A stretch of 30,367 bases of DNA from a virus. The notes beneath the pieces are model-generated. The model was not told the DNA's origin. It did not search any database and saw only the letters and a program-made list of their open reading frames with translations. The position numbers and the translations under genes are program-made. Below, piece by piece: positions 23,860 to 30,367 of the stretch; within the stretch, counting starts at the first letter, position 1; the number at the start of each line of letters is the position of its first letter. The stretch spans positions 1-30,367 of the IMG/VR virus record IMGVR_UViG_3300028558_000219. The stretch is one strand, 5' to 3'.

Positions 23860-24035
23860 GCTGCCCTCATAGCTTGACGAGAGAGTTGCCCACCTGCATC
23901 AAGTTTTGGTTTCTTTTTACGAGGAGGCATAGGTGCCTCTCCCTGTAACCAACTGGGGAGAGGATTTGGATTTAAAGACGCCGTCTCCGCAGGTACTTCT
24001 TGTTTCTTTTTCTTAGGAACTCCGAGACCTAACAT
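23856..24035 (-). CDS. Very small Pro/Lys-rich protein
   Basis: 59 aa translated by hand. Two basic KKKK-type clusters (VPKKKKQEVP, PRKKKPKLD) flank a LPSWLQGEAP segment. It starts one base after the stop of the Cys-rich gene upstream, with GGGAGG spaced well before its ATG, and its stop overlaps the next start. Likely disordered and nucleic-acid binding; unknown family. Confidence 0.55.
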   Translation of the reverse strand: MLGLGVPKKKKQEVPAETASLNPNPLPSWLQGEAPMPPRKKKPKLDAGGQLSRQAMRAA

Positions 24036-24257
24036 TTACTTAGCCTCCCAGAAGCGGCAGTATGCAACTGCATGAACTTTCACGTCTCCATTTGGCAAAC
24101 GTGGTTGCTTCGATAGTTCCTTCATCTTTGGACCGTTGCATCCACTCTCTGACTTAACAAAGTGCTCACAGTTGAAACAGTGCTCCGAACTGCCGGGATG
24201 ATGCGACTGGTACCCTGTCTTCGGTTCTTTAATTATGGAGAACGCAAATTTACCCAT
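24036..24257 (-). CDS. Small Cys-rich (metal-binding) protein
   Basis: 73 aa from the ATG preceded by AAGGAGAAGGTCA. HCFNCEHFV followed by SGCNG and a C-terminal YCRFWEA give four Cys spaced as in small zinc or iron-sulfur proteins found in phages (C-x2-C-x8-C ... Y-C-x-F-W). Probably binds a metal; role unknown. The longer in-frame start overlaps the gene upstream by 80 nt and is less likely. Confidence 0.6.
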   Translation of the reverse strand: MGKFAFSIIKEPKTGYQSHHPGSSEHCFNCEHFVKSESGCNGPKMKELSKQPRLPNGDVKVHAVAYCRFWEAK

Positions 24258-24426
24258 TGACCTTCTCCTTCTTGCGACCGAATCCCGGTGCTTTCTTTTT
24301 TCGTTCAGGGAGTCCCTTAGGAGAGCCTGTTGCACCAATCCACTCCTTGACTCCCGAATCCCCTAGCTTCTCTTTGGCGTCCGCTGTGTGCAACCACCGG
24401 AACTGTGCCTTAGATTCTGCTGGCAT
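24250..24426 (-). CDS. Very small basic protein
   Basis: 58 aa translated by hand, with GTAAGGAGCAGCA before the ATG. N-terminal SKAQFRWLHTADAKEKLG, middle VKEWIGATGSPKGLPERKKK, and a basic C-terminal end. It overlaps the Cys-rich gene by 8 nt. Similar one-page proteins with 'KA(Q/K)xRxLxxAxK' starts occur next to portal genes in phages; not identified further. Confidence 0.6.
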   Translation of the reverse strand: MPAESKAQFRWLHTADAKEKLGDSGVKEWIGATGSPKGLPERKKKAPGFGRKKEKVNG

Positions 24427-24435
24427 TGCTGCTCC

Positions 24436-24912
24436 TTACTTAAGGTCCGGCATTGCAAACCCATCTTCTTCCGATGGTGCTCCAGCTTGCCCCTTAGCGC
24501 TGTGACCAAAGCCCTCTTCCTCTTGTCCATCCTCTTTACCAGCAGGTGGAACCGAGGCTAATTGGCGTGCTTCGTCGTGCGCATTGTGCGCGTGCTCATG
24601 AACGTTCGTATGAACATGGCCATCCTTGTGATGAGAGGTGACAGTGTGTCGTCCAGACTTTTCATCATGATGGATAATGACCTTATGTGCGGCTCCATGT
24701 TCTGACACTACCGGATGCTCCTCACCGTCATGTTGCTCTGCTTCGTTCTCTTTTGCGCCTTCTTGTTCTCCAGCTTCAAATTCAGGCGTTTCCTTAGCTT
24801 CATGCTCAGGCGACTCGCTGTGCATTCCATCTTCAGAGTGTGACTCGTCGAACTTGCGTCCCGCGAAGATACTGCCGAACTTCTTTCCCGGTACTTTCTT
24901 TGACTCGTACAT
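24436..24912 (-). CDS. Acidic, His-rich hypothetical protein
   Basis: 158 aa. Starts basic (MYESKKVPGKKFGSIFAGRK), then is dominated by Glu, Asp, Gly, Gln and 24 or so His. The middle reads HKVIIHHDEKSGRHTVTSHH with further DGHVHTNVHEHAHNAHDE, a beta-strand-like pair with alternating His that could hold metal. AGAGGAGCAATAA precedes the ATG. No family recognised. A metal-loaded virion tip or packaging accessory would be speculative. Confidence 0.65.
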   Translation of the reverse strand: MYESKKVPGKKFGSIFAGRKFDESHSEDGMHSESPEHEAKETPEFEAGEQEGAKENEAEQHDGEEHPVVSEHGAAHKVIIHHDEKSGRHTVTSHHKDGHVHTNVHEHAHNAHDEARQLASVPPAGKEDGQEEEGFGHSAKGQAGAPSEEDGFAMPDLK

Positions 24913-24938
24913 TTATTGCTCCTCTTCGGCAGTGCCGA

Positions 24939-25148
24939 TTACTTCTTGTCGTCCCCAAGCAATTCACTGACCTTAGCGGTAAGTGCTGCTTTGCTATTAC
25001 AAACGTATTTGTCTGGTTCCATATAGCATGAAGGAACCCAACCCTTCTTCTGACTCAGGGTCTTCTTTGGTTCGTAGCTGGCTTCGATTTCGAATCCATT
25101 CTTTGCTACTGAGATGCTGATGCGGCACAACTTTCCTTTATCTGCCAT
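24939..25148 (-). CDS. Small hypothetical protein
   Basis: 69 aa; AAGG before the ATG, which overlaps by spacing the stop of the coiled-coil gene upstream. Alternating beta-type segment RISISVAKNGFEIEASYEPKK, then WVPSCYMEPDKYVCNSKAALTAKVSELLG, a small alpha/beta fold with two Cys. Unknown function. Confidence 0.6.
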   Translation of the reverse strand: MADKGKLCRISISVAKNGFEIEASYEPKKTLSQKKGWVPSCYMEPDKYVCNSKAALTAKVSELLGDDKK

Positions 25149-25150
25149 GC

Positions 25151-25516
25151 TTATACCTTGGCGGCTGTTGCCGCTTCCTCTTCCAATTCCTTTGCGATCC
25201 TAGCTTCGTGCTCTTCTTGTTCTGCCTGCCAACTCGTCTTGACTTGGGGAGACTGGAAGCTAGCGAAGCTTGGTTTTTCAGGTTTCTTTGCAGTGGGATC
25301 AATGCCTACGCGCCGATTTATATTCAGTTCGTATATACTGATTTTGGTCTGAAGAAACGCCTTCTCCGTTCGAAGCTCAGCGATCACCTGATCCTTGTCT
25401 TGTCGTACTCTTTGCAGGTCTTCACGTAGAAGAAGTAAATCTTTTTCTAAACGATCAACCAGCGACGAGTAGAACAGGTCATCCCAGAAACCTCTTATGC
25501 TAGATGCGATGCTCAT
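25151..25516 (-). CDS. Coiled-coil protein after the large terminase
   Basis: 121 aa from an ATG overlapping the terminase stop as ATGA. An N-terminal amphipathic piece (SIASSIRGFWDDLFYSSL) leads into a coiled coil of about 45 residues (VDRLEKDLLLLREDLQRV, QVIAELRTEKAFLQTKI), then a Pro/Lys linker and a Glu/Ala-rich helix at the end. Such a shape fits an oligomeric packaging accessory; unknown family. Confidence 0.65.
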   Translation of the reverse strand: MSIASSIRGFWDDLFYSSLVDRLEKDLLLLREDLQRVRQDKDQVIAELRTEKAFLQTKISIYELNINRRVGIDPTAKKPEKPSFASFQSPQVKTSWQAEQEEHEARIAKELEEEAATAAKV

Positions 25517-27192
25517 CCTTGATCCTGCTTTCCCATCCACACCGCTTGTTCCGGTGGGCGAAACGATGCATGCTTATTCTCGTTCTCTGCATCGAGCTTC
25601 ATCTTTAGAAAATGTGCTGCTAGAGGATCAGTCTTTTTCAATGCAGCAACTCTTTCTGCCTCGACTTGCGCTTCGGGTTTCTTTTTGGCTGCTAGGTATC
25701 CGTACAGTCCGTATCGGAAACCGTCGTAGCAGTCATCACCTTTGGCGTTGACCTTTAGCACATCGTCCATCAAATCAGGGTTTCTCATCAACGACGGAAT
25801 TGCTAAGATTATCTCTTTGCATGTGTCGAGGATTACTAATTCACCTTTTTTGATAGCATTGTACATTAGCGATGCAGAACCTATGCGGTCCCTTGTCGCA
25901 GATGTAACCGGAGGAAGTCCCACAAGCTTCAACGCTCGTGAGTATTCGTCCGCTGGTGTGCGGCTGTCCATTTGTCGATTAAACTTTTCGTGTGAAAAGT
26001 ATATGGCCTTTAGAGTTACTGGTCTACCGTCTGGAAGGTGTGCTTTTGCTTTGATGATCGAGGCTAGCTCGTCCATCGTCTTTCCACCTGTTACCACTAT
26101 CTCTTGAAAGCAAACTGTCTTGAGTCGGTAGTTGTCTCCAACTGAGTCCTTAACCATCGCTTTCGTAAATAAATACGTAGCGTTGGCGTGCTGCATGCCC
26201 CAGTCTTCTCCAGCCCAGCACGGTTGCCAGTCTTGCCAGATGATAGCCTCGGGGTCTTCTCGCAAATTTAATACGTGGTATGATGGGTCAAAGCAATCGA
26301 AGTATTGACCTTCAACTGCACCGTCGAACCCATACAGAACTTTGTCGCGTTTCGCTTTTGGCATCGACATCAAACGAGCAACAATGCCGGGGTCGCGTGC
26401 TAGCAGTTCTGGGTTATCCAGCACTGTAGATCGCTGATAAGCGTACGCATCTGGATCGTAAATCTTATTCCATTCTCCAGACTCTTGAATCCACCATGAA
26501 CCGTCCACCGGATCACGCTTAGCGTCTTCTCCGGGGTTCCATGGTTCTTTCTGAACGAACAGCGTGCGGTAGTACTCGTAGTGCGGACCTAATGGGTTGG
26601 TGCATCCCACAATGGCCGGGATTGGAAGATTGCCTGCCTCGTCCCTCTCGCAAGCTGGGTTCACAATGTTACGTTGGAACAGCATCATCCACGCATCCGG
26701 CGAGAACTGTCCACATTCATCTACCAGAATGGCTGGGTATGCTTGTCCTAAGTACTGTTCGATATCTCTATCTTTGTTGTTCTGGCAATGCCCGAAGACT
26801 ACGCGGGAGCCGTTCTTTAAAGTAGCAACGTGCTTCGTCTGGTCATAGTCATATAGTTCCTTCGGCATGAAGGTCTTGAAATCGGCAATAGCTCCGTTTT
26901 CCAATTCCTTGAAGTTCCTACGAAGGACCAACAAGTTGCATCCTGTCCACTGCAGACAGTAATGCATCACAAAGTACATCAACCATCCACAGGTCTTTCC
27001 TGAACGGATTCCGCCAGTGCTGAGACACTGACCAGCTGCTGGTTGAAGGTACACTTTGCCATCGCGCTGTACATACCTTAGCAACTCTGTTTGCTTTGCC
27101 TGAAACTTGAAAATCTTATCAAAGTTCAGCGTGCCGTCCGAGTTCAGGTACGGCTTTGTTTCTACCGCGTCTGTAGTTTTTCTACGGGGCAC
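25513..27192 (-). CDS. terL: Terminase large subunit
   Basis: 559 aa from a GTG preceded by AGAGGCAACTCA. The ATPase half shows Walker A GGIRSGKT (60-67), a C-motif region with LLVLRRNFKELENGAI, and Walker B AILVDECG (154-161) with a later coupling motif VGCTNP (195-200). The nuclease half has GEDWGMQHA with Asp330, and GDDCYDGFRYGLYG with Asp490, likely metal ligands of the RNase H-like fold. It cuts concatemeric DNA and drives it into the procapsid through the portal encoded downstream. The upstream 169-aa gene could be its small partner. Confidence 0.93.
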   Translation of the reverse strand: MPRRKTTDAVETKPYLNSDGTLNFDKIFKFQAKQTELLRYVQRDGKVYLQPAAGQCLSTGGIRSGKTCGWLMYFVMHYCLQWTGCNLLVLRRNFKELENGAIADFKTFMPKELYDYDQTKHVATLKNGSRVVFGHCQNNKDRDIEQYLGQAYPAILVDECGQFSPDAWMMLFQRNIVNPACERDEAGNLPIPAIVGCTNPLGPHYEYYRTLFVQKEPWNPGEDAKRDPVDGSWWIQESGEWNKIYDPDAYAYQRSTVLDNPELLARDPGIVARLMSMPKAKRDKVLYGFDGAVEGQYFDCFDPSYHVLNLREDPEAIIWQDWQPCWAGEDWGMQHANATYLFTKAMVKDSVGDNYRLKTVCFQEIVVTGGKTMDELASIIKAKAHLPDGRPVTLKAIYFSHEKFNRQMDSRTPADEYSRALKLVGLPPVTSATRDRIGSASLMYNAIKKGELVILDTCKEIILAIPSLMRNPDLMDDVLKVNAKGDDCYDGFRYGLYGYLAAKKKPEAQVEAERVAALKKTDPLAAHFLKMKLDAENENKHASFRPPEQAVWMGKQDQG

Positions 27193-27202
27193 TGAGTTGC
27201 CT

Positions 27203-27712
27203 CTATTTCTTTTCGTTTGTAGTGACGCTTACCACTTCCGCAAATGATGGTTGTTTTGCTTTCTCAACAATGTTGTCCGCGTCTACAATCTTTGGGTTCA
27301 TAATGTCTGGTGACACTACGATGATAGTCTTCACAGGCTGAGTCGTCAGTTTGTCCATTTCTTTTTCGGACGGGTCTTCTTTACCCAGCGCACGGCGCAT
27401 AGCGACTTCATACGCTTTTACTGCTGCCATGTCAGCTTTCGGGTCTCCTGATCCTTCTCCCTGTGCAATACGCATGACGTTCCTGAATGCTACTTCGTGC
27501 TCTGTCAGTCCGGGGTTTTTCTTGTTTGGACTGTTCAGGAACTTCCTATCTTTCCTTGTGAAATCTACCACTGGCGCTGGAGGTTTAGGTTTGCGTACGA
27601 ACTGACCGCTACTTGCGCGAATCATTTCACGTGTGCCACCCTCCTTCGTCTTGATGACGACTAGGGCGGTCTCAGGTGGGGTTGCCACCTGAGGTTTTTC
27701 TGAGTCCGCCAT
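27203..27712 (-). CDS. Possible small terminase subunit
   Basis: 169 aa ending 10 nt before the large terminase. Mostly helical and charged; basic patches (KTKEGGTREMIRASSGQFVRKPKPP, only part needed) and a central helix-turn-like EVAFRNVMRIAQGEGSG... AYEVAMRRALGKEDPSEKE. Sites immediately before terL usually encode TerS, but no helix-turn-helix signature is certain here. GACTCAGAA appears at codons 2-4 of the coding sequence (ADSE). Confidence 0.5.
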   Translation of the reverse strand: MADSEKPQVATPPETALVVIKTKEGGTREMIRASSGQFVRKPKPPAPVVDFTRKDRKFLNSPNKKNPGLTEHEVAFRNVMRIAQGEGSGDPKADMAAVKAYEVAMRRALGKEDPSEKEMDKLTTQPVKTIIVVSPDIMNPKIVDADNIVEKAKQPSFAEVVSVTTNEKK

Positions 27713-27724
27713 GTCTTGTTCCTC

Positions 27725-28078
27725 TTACAGTTTCTTGAATTGAGCTACAGCAGCGTCGAACACGTACTCCGCTTTTGAGAGTCCGTACTTAACGTACAGT
27801 TTCTCGACAGCATCAGTAAAGGTCTTAGCCTTCGCTTCTGCTGAGACTTGTAGTCGGTGCATTTCCAGTTGAATCTTCAGGTACTCCAGTTCCGTTTCGC
27901 GGAGCAGAAGTTTTTCCTCTGCTTCGATCTTAACTAAAGCAGCCTTTACTTTCTCTTCAACCTTTTCCACTTCTGCAACGACTTCCTTCTCGACGGATTT
28001 CACTTCTGCAACCACGGCTTCAGTCACGGTCTTTACTTCGCCTTCAACTGCCTTCACTACGTTTTCTAGTTCGCTCAT
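27725..28078 (-). CDS. Coiled-coil hypothetical protein
   Basis: 117 aa, nearly all Val/Glu/Lys/Ala heptad repeats (VKAVEGEVKTVTEAVVAEVK, VEKVEEKVKAALVKIEAEEK), long amphipathic helix up to residue 85, then a short hydrophobic-charged tail. The leader reads AGGAGACTCAGAAC before ATG, the cleanest copy of the GACTCAGAA motif. Possible oligomerising structural or DNA-associated factor. Confidence 0.65.
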   Translation of the reverse strand: MSELENVVKAVEGEVKTVTEAVVAEVKSVEKEVVAEVEKVEEKVKAALVKIEAEEKLLLRETELEYLKIQLEMHRLQVSAEAKAKTFTDAVEKLYVKYGLSKAEYVFDAAVAQFKKL

Positions 28079-28092
28079 GTTCTGAGTCTCCT
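28079..28092 (-). promoter_or_regulatory. Ribosome-binding region carrying GACTCAGAA
   Basis: AGGAGACTCAGAAC ends at the ATG of the coiled-coil gene: Shine-Dalgarno AGGAG fused to GACTCAGAA, the exact complement of the 9-nt loop at 13899-13907. Same pattern at 7752 (AGGACTCAGAATG). Confidence 0.6.
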
Positions 28093-28107
28093 ATGAGTTT
28101 TGTGCCT

Positions 28108-28500
28108 TTAGAAAATCGTTAGACCTTTCAAGATGGCACCTTTCTTGAAAATCCCTCTATCAGAAATCTTTTGTCTCTGCTCTTCAAAAGCAGGCCCGTG
28201 ATCATCACGCATTTTGGTTGCTACATGACACATCTCGTGCGCTAGTGTTGCAAGAACGGCTGTCTTACCGGGATTTTTGGTTTTGCTGATGATGATTATG
28301 TACTCGTGTCGATAGTGATCTTCGGCAAATGCCGTTGGAGAGTCGTGCTTGTCTGAAGTCCATGCAAAGTACTTTTCTTCAAACTTCTCAATCTCCAATT
28401 CGTTGATCCATCGTACACACACGTTGCTTGGAAGTTCATTGTGAAAGAACTTTTTATTTATAAGTCTGTACCAATGCTTTAGACACTTGTCGGATCGCAC
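28108..28500 (-). CDS. SprT-like zinc metallopeptidase
   Basis: 130 aa, starting at GTG with GGAG upstream. LAHEMCHVATKM (87-98) gives the HExxH zinc site (H88, E89, H92), and a third ligand His101 in DDHGPAFEE follows, as in the SprT/Spartan-type family. N-terminal KHWYRLINKKFFHNELP (8-24) is also typical of the family, which cuts DNA-bound proteins or acts in repair. A zinc-ribbon C-terminus, common in bacterial SprT, is absent. Often found in phage and plasmid early regions; here at the border to packaging genes. Confidence 0.8.
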   Translation of the reverse strand: MRSDKCLKHWYRLINKKFFHNELPSNVCVRWINELEIEKFEEKYFAWTSDKHDSPTAFAEDHYRHEYIIIISKTKNPGKTAVLATLAHEMCHVATKMRDDHGPAFEEQRQKISDRGIFKKGAILKGLTIF

Positions 28501-28553
28501 TGCGATTCTCCAAGCTCACAACGCCTTCGGCGCATTCGAGCGTATAAACGACA

Positions 28554-28583
28554 AAGGCTCAACCCTGTTAAGAGTTGAGCCTT
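28554..28583 (-). terminator. Terminator-like hairpin closing the structured RNA
   Basis: AAGGCTCAAC pairs perfectly with GTTGAGCCTT (10 bp, 10-nt loop); the minus strand continues TGTCGTTT, a weak U-tail. It ends the elaborate fold upstream, so the RNA of 28554-29013 would be released here and the SprT gene served by partial readthrough. Confidence 0.6.
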
Positions 28584-29013
28584 AAACCCACCGTTCTTCA
28601 CGGCAGGGGTGTATTTGAATGTGTCCTGTTACCAGCCACGCGTTAACGCGGTCTTACAAGTTTTAGGGTACAGGTAAATCCCTTATGTGTGACATTCCCG
28701 AACTCGTGCCTTGCAAGGGTGAGGATCGGTGTCACTTGCTGCTGGTATAACCTGAACGCTACAGCTATACGTTCCCGGTCGCTGTTAATAAAGCCTATTG
28801 AGATAGAACAGCGAACGTCTCACAGGCTTAGTCGTTGAGTTGGCCTTGGCGCAACGATACGCCTTATGCGGTTTCCGTACCCCGCGCCGTTGCGTGCGGT
28901 GAAGACACGACGGACTAGTGCAGATCGAGGGATGATCACTTCCCAAACATCTGCTTTCGATGCATCTCCTCCACCCCTATAGGGCACGTGCTTAAGTTAC
29001 ACCAAGCATCGAA
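28554..29013 (-). ncRNA. Large structured non-coding RNA candidate
   Basis: About 460 nt without a gene but densely foldable on the minus strand. Seen, from the 5' end: an 8-bp stem TTCGATGC/GCATCGAA (29006-29013 with 28956-28963) enclosing palindromes GCACGTGC and CCCTATAGGG; GCAGAT/ATCTGC around GGGA/TCCC (28920-28954); an 11-bp hairpin AAGCCT+TGAGA (28791-28829) whose 14-nt loop has AACAGC and GAACG pairing 11-12 bp with 28769-28786, a pseudoknot; ACCAGC/GCTGGT long-range closing; GTGACA/TGTCAC around CCTTGCAAGG; CGCGTTAACGCG; CCGT/ACGG within CACCCC...GGTGGG; and the terminator. The design resembles ornate phage RNAs (GOLLD, ROOL) or omega-RNA-like elements, but I cannot assign a class. 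Confidence 0.7.
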
Positions 29014-29016
29014 TCT

Positions 29017-29229
29017 TTACTTACTGATCTCTTTTGACTTTTCAACCGTTGGTCCGTCTTGAGCCAACGCTCCCAGCATTTCAAAACCGGGAGTCGTAAT
29101 CATTGTGCCGCGCGGTTCGCTACGGTACAGTGTGTCGAGTTTCCTATGCGAATACGTTTCTTTCACGAAGTCTATCGTGAGGAAGATCGCAAGGAATAAC
29201 AGAACTAAAAGAACTGTCATTGTGCTCAC
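29017..29229 (-). CDS. Small single-span membrane protein
   Basis: 70 aa from GTG (or 67 aa from an ATG three codons later). Residues 4-24 (MTVLLVLLFLAIFLTIDFV) form one N-terminal transmembrane anchor; the rest is polar with SEPRGTMITTPGFEMLGALA. No SD better than GAAAAGAAAG is seen. Could be a spanin-like or superinfection-related membrane peptide; unknown. Confidence 0.55.
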   Translation of the reverse strand: MSTMTVLLVLLFLAIFLTIDFVKETYSHRKLDTLYRSEPRGTMITTPGFEMLGALAQDGPTVEKSKEISK

Positions 29230-29332
29230 ACTTTCTTTTCAAACTGGTCGGCTTTGCGAGGGGCGCGTCTCGCGTAGTCCGCGTCTCGCGGTGCATGCCT
29301 CGTTCTCTGCCATCAGCCGTCGTAAAGCTTCC

Positions 29333-29695
29333 TCAGTCTCTCGCGAGCCGCTGAGGTACCGGGTGCGTTTGTGTCTGCACTTGACATCTGTGAAATTTGC
29401 GGTGACAATTCGAACACAGTGTGTCGCACTTTGCTATTTCCAAAGCAAGGTGTTGCACCGACCAACCGTGATTGATTGCTGTCGCTATTTCCAATTCTTT
29501 TTTGCTTGGGTCTCTGTGGTGGAAGTCTAGACATGCATCGTCTGCTTCTCCACACTGTATACAGGGATGTGTGCACCTGTACTCAGTTACCCATTTCTTT
29601 ACTGCGGCTTTACGGTTCTTGTTCTCGTCTAATCTTTGTTGCTTGTGCTTCTCGTAAAACCTTCTGCTCCACAACGCTTGTTTGGTCCTTGTCAT
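29333..29695 (-). CDS. HNH endonuclease-like protein
   Basis: 120 aa from the ATG preceded by GAGAAACG; an in-frame start at 29740 would add 15 residues. Basic helical N-terminus (RRFYEKHKQQRLDENKNRKA), then CIQCG (45-49), CLDFHHRDPSKKE (55-67), and CSNCHRKFH (94-102). The arrangement C-x2-C, D-x-H-H-x-D-P, C-x2-C-H-x3-H is that of small phage HNH proteins that often act as homing or packaging nucleases. Followed directly by the small membrane gene and the structured RNA. Confidence 0.8.
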   Translation of the reverse strand: MTRTKQALWSRRFYEKHKQQRLDENKNRKAAVKKWVTEYRCTHPCIQCGEADDACLDFHHRDPSKKELEIATAINHGWSVQHLALEIAKCDTLCSNCHRKFHRCQVQTQTHPVPQRLARD

Positions 29696-29745
29696 ACGTT
29701 TCTCATTTCTGAGACTTTCGTATAACGGAGGGTCCACCACTCGGT

Positions 29746-29949
29746 TTAAGTCCGAGAACTTTTTGGAACCCTATAATGATTGCGCTTTGCTGCCGCGAGT
29801 TCTGCCTCGCACTTTGTGCGTACTTCCTCGCTTACATAGAGTGTAGCAGCGAATTGAATAAGGTCTGCCATGCGCTGGTCAAACTCTTCTAAGCTGTTTG
29901 CTTTTTTCAGTGCAAAGAGTGGTTCATCCTCTGGATCGATGTCTGCCAT
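29746..29949 (-). CDS. Small acidic hypothetical protein
   Basis: 67 aa, AAGG before the ATG. Acidic N-terminus (MADIDPEDEP), then a helical SLEEFDQRMADLIQFAATLY and a basic tail (AELAAAKRNHYRVPK). It ends 6 nt before the HNH gene region. Unknown. Confidence 0.55.
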   Translation of the reverse strand: MADIDPEDEPLFALKKANSLEEFDQRMADLIQFAATLYVSEEVRTKCEAELAAAKRNHYRVPKSSRT

Positions 29950-29961
29950 GGGAACCTTAAT

Positions 29962-29998
29962 GAGTAACGCGGCATGTTTGCCGCATACCGCGTTGCTC
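29962..29998 (-). terminator. Hairpin between EndoVII fragment and small gene
   Basis: GAGCAACGCGG pairs with CCGCGTTACTC (10 of 11 bp) around TATGCGGCAAACATG; an alternative inner stem GCGGCA/TGCCGC also exists. No clear U-run follows, so it may be a terminator or a leader structure for the next gene. The remaining 110 nt up to 30112 also hold a CCAAC/GTTGG hairpin near 30093-30106 and no gene. Confidence 0.45.
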
Positions 29999-30112
29999 GG
30001 TGCATCTTTGTCGTGTGCGTGTCTTTGGTTGCGCTAGACTGATGCAAGATTAAAGGGAGGGAGTGGTGTGCTCAGTCCCTATCGCCAACAACTGTTGGTG
30101 TGGTTATAAACT

Positions 30113-30367
30113 TTAGTACTTCTTCAGATACTCTAGAGCGCTCTCGAATAGATCAATTCTATCTTGAAACATACCTAGGACTCTGTTACATGTGCCACAT
30201 AGAAAACCTCGTGGTACCGGAGGGTCTGAGTGCTTATGGTCAGCATGCAGTCTTCTTCCGTTAGTGGACTTTCTGTGGCATATAGCACACATTCCATCTT
30301 GTTTCTTCTCTTGCTCTTCGTAGCGTTCTTTTGTCCACCCTTGTTTCTTAACACGCCAAAGTAATTT
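30113..30367 (-). CDS. Endonuclease VII-like HNH protein, 5' end outside window
   Basis: 84 codons visible, start lies to the right of the window. Translated by hand: MCAICHRKSTNGRRLHADHK carries C-x2-C and D-H; GFLCGTCNRVLGMFQDRI carries the second C-x2-C-N pair. Together with LFESALEYLKKY at the end this is an endonuclease VII-type fold related to the gene at 16647-17129. Function: structure-specific or homing nuclease. Confidence 0.75.
   Translation of the reverse strand, partial: KLLWRVKKQGWTKERYEEQEKKQDGMCAICHRKSTNGRRLHADHKHSDPPVPRGFLCGTCNRVLGMFQDRIDLFESALEYLKKY

Noticed and set aside
28584-28625. Hairpin resembling the right end of IS200/IS605 elements (CACCCC...CCGTGAAGAACGG...GGTGGG)
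   Set aside because: No tnpA or tnpB remnant reads through the region in any frame, and no left end is seen. Kept only as an alternative explanation for the large RNA.
28501-29016. Group I intron at the large RNA
   Set aside because: GACTA and TAGTC both occur, but in the wrong order for P7, and neither flanking gene is interrupted.
1-30367. tRNA genes, CRISPR arrays, insertion sequences, attachment sites
   Set aside because: No cloverleaf with a GGTTCGA-type arm, no regularly spaced repeats, no transposase and no integrase seen.

Overview
The window is part of the genome of a tailed bacteriophage (Caudoviricetes). Every supported gene lies on the minus strand, so the region reads from right (30367) to left (1). 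The hallmark virion genes appear in the usual order: large terminase, a cluster of tiny proteins, portal, scaffold-like protein, major capsid protein, connector-like proteins, tail fibre. No tape-measure gene is seen between capsid and fibre, and the portal is very long (866 aa, P22-like size), so a short-tailed particle is likely; this is inference. The host cannot be named from the sequence.

Right part (about 30.4-28.1 kb): a truncated endonuclease VII-type HNH gene, a second HNH gene, a small membrane protein, a roughly 460-nt gene-free stretch that folds into an elaborate RNA (including an 11-bp hairpin whose loop forms a perfect pseudoknot and a final terminator-like hairpin), then a SprT-like metallopeptidase. 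Packaging and head region (28.1-14 kb): coiled-coil protein, possible small terminase, large terminase, seven small proteins in tight or overlapping array, portal, scaffold candidate, capsid. The capsid gene is interrupted near its 3' end by a compact group I intron of about 213 nt; splicing restores a 440-aa protein. A free-standing endonuclease VII-like gene sits just after exon 2. Next come a GroES-like co-chaperonin and three virion or unknown genes.

At 13.7-14.0 kb lies another gene-free structured element, followed by an HNH endonuclease. Two of its hairpins have unrelated stems but nearly the same 9-nt loop, and those loops are complementary to a motif (GACTCAGAA and close variants) that recurs in ribosome-binding regions of many genes of this phage. 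This looks like a possible undescribed RNA-based control circuit.

Left part (12.1-0 kb): tail fibre, a holin-like two-helix protein, then a dense glycan cassette with overlapping genes: GDP-mannose 4,6-dehydratase and a GDP-fucose synthase-like enzyme make a GDP-6-deoxyhexose; a ColD-like enzyme with the catalytic Lys replaced by His suggests a branch towards a 3,6-dideoxyhexose such as colitose; GT11 and GT10 fucosyltransferases and four further glycosyltransferase domains or proteins could build a fucose- or colitose-bearing glycan on the virion or host surface. The window ends in two related genes, one fused to an ice-binding-like (DUF3494) beta-solenoid, probably virion appendages.
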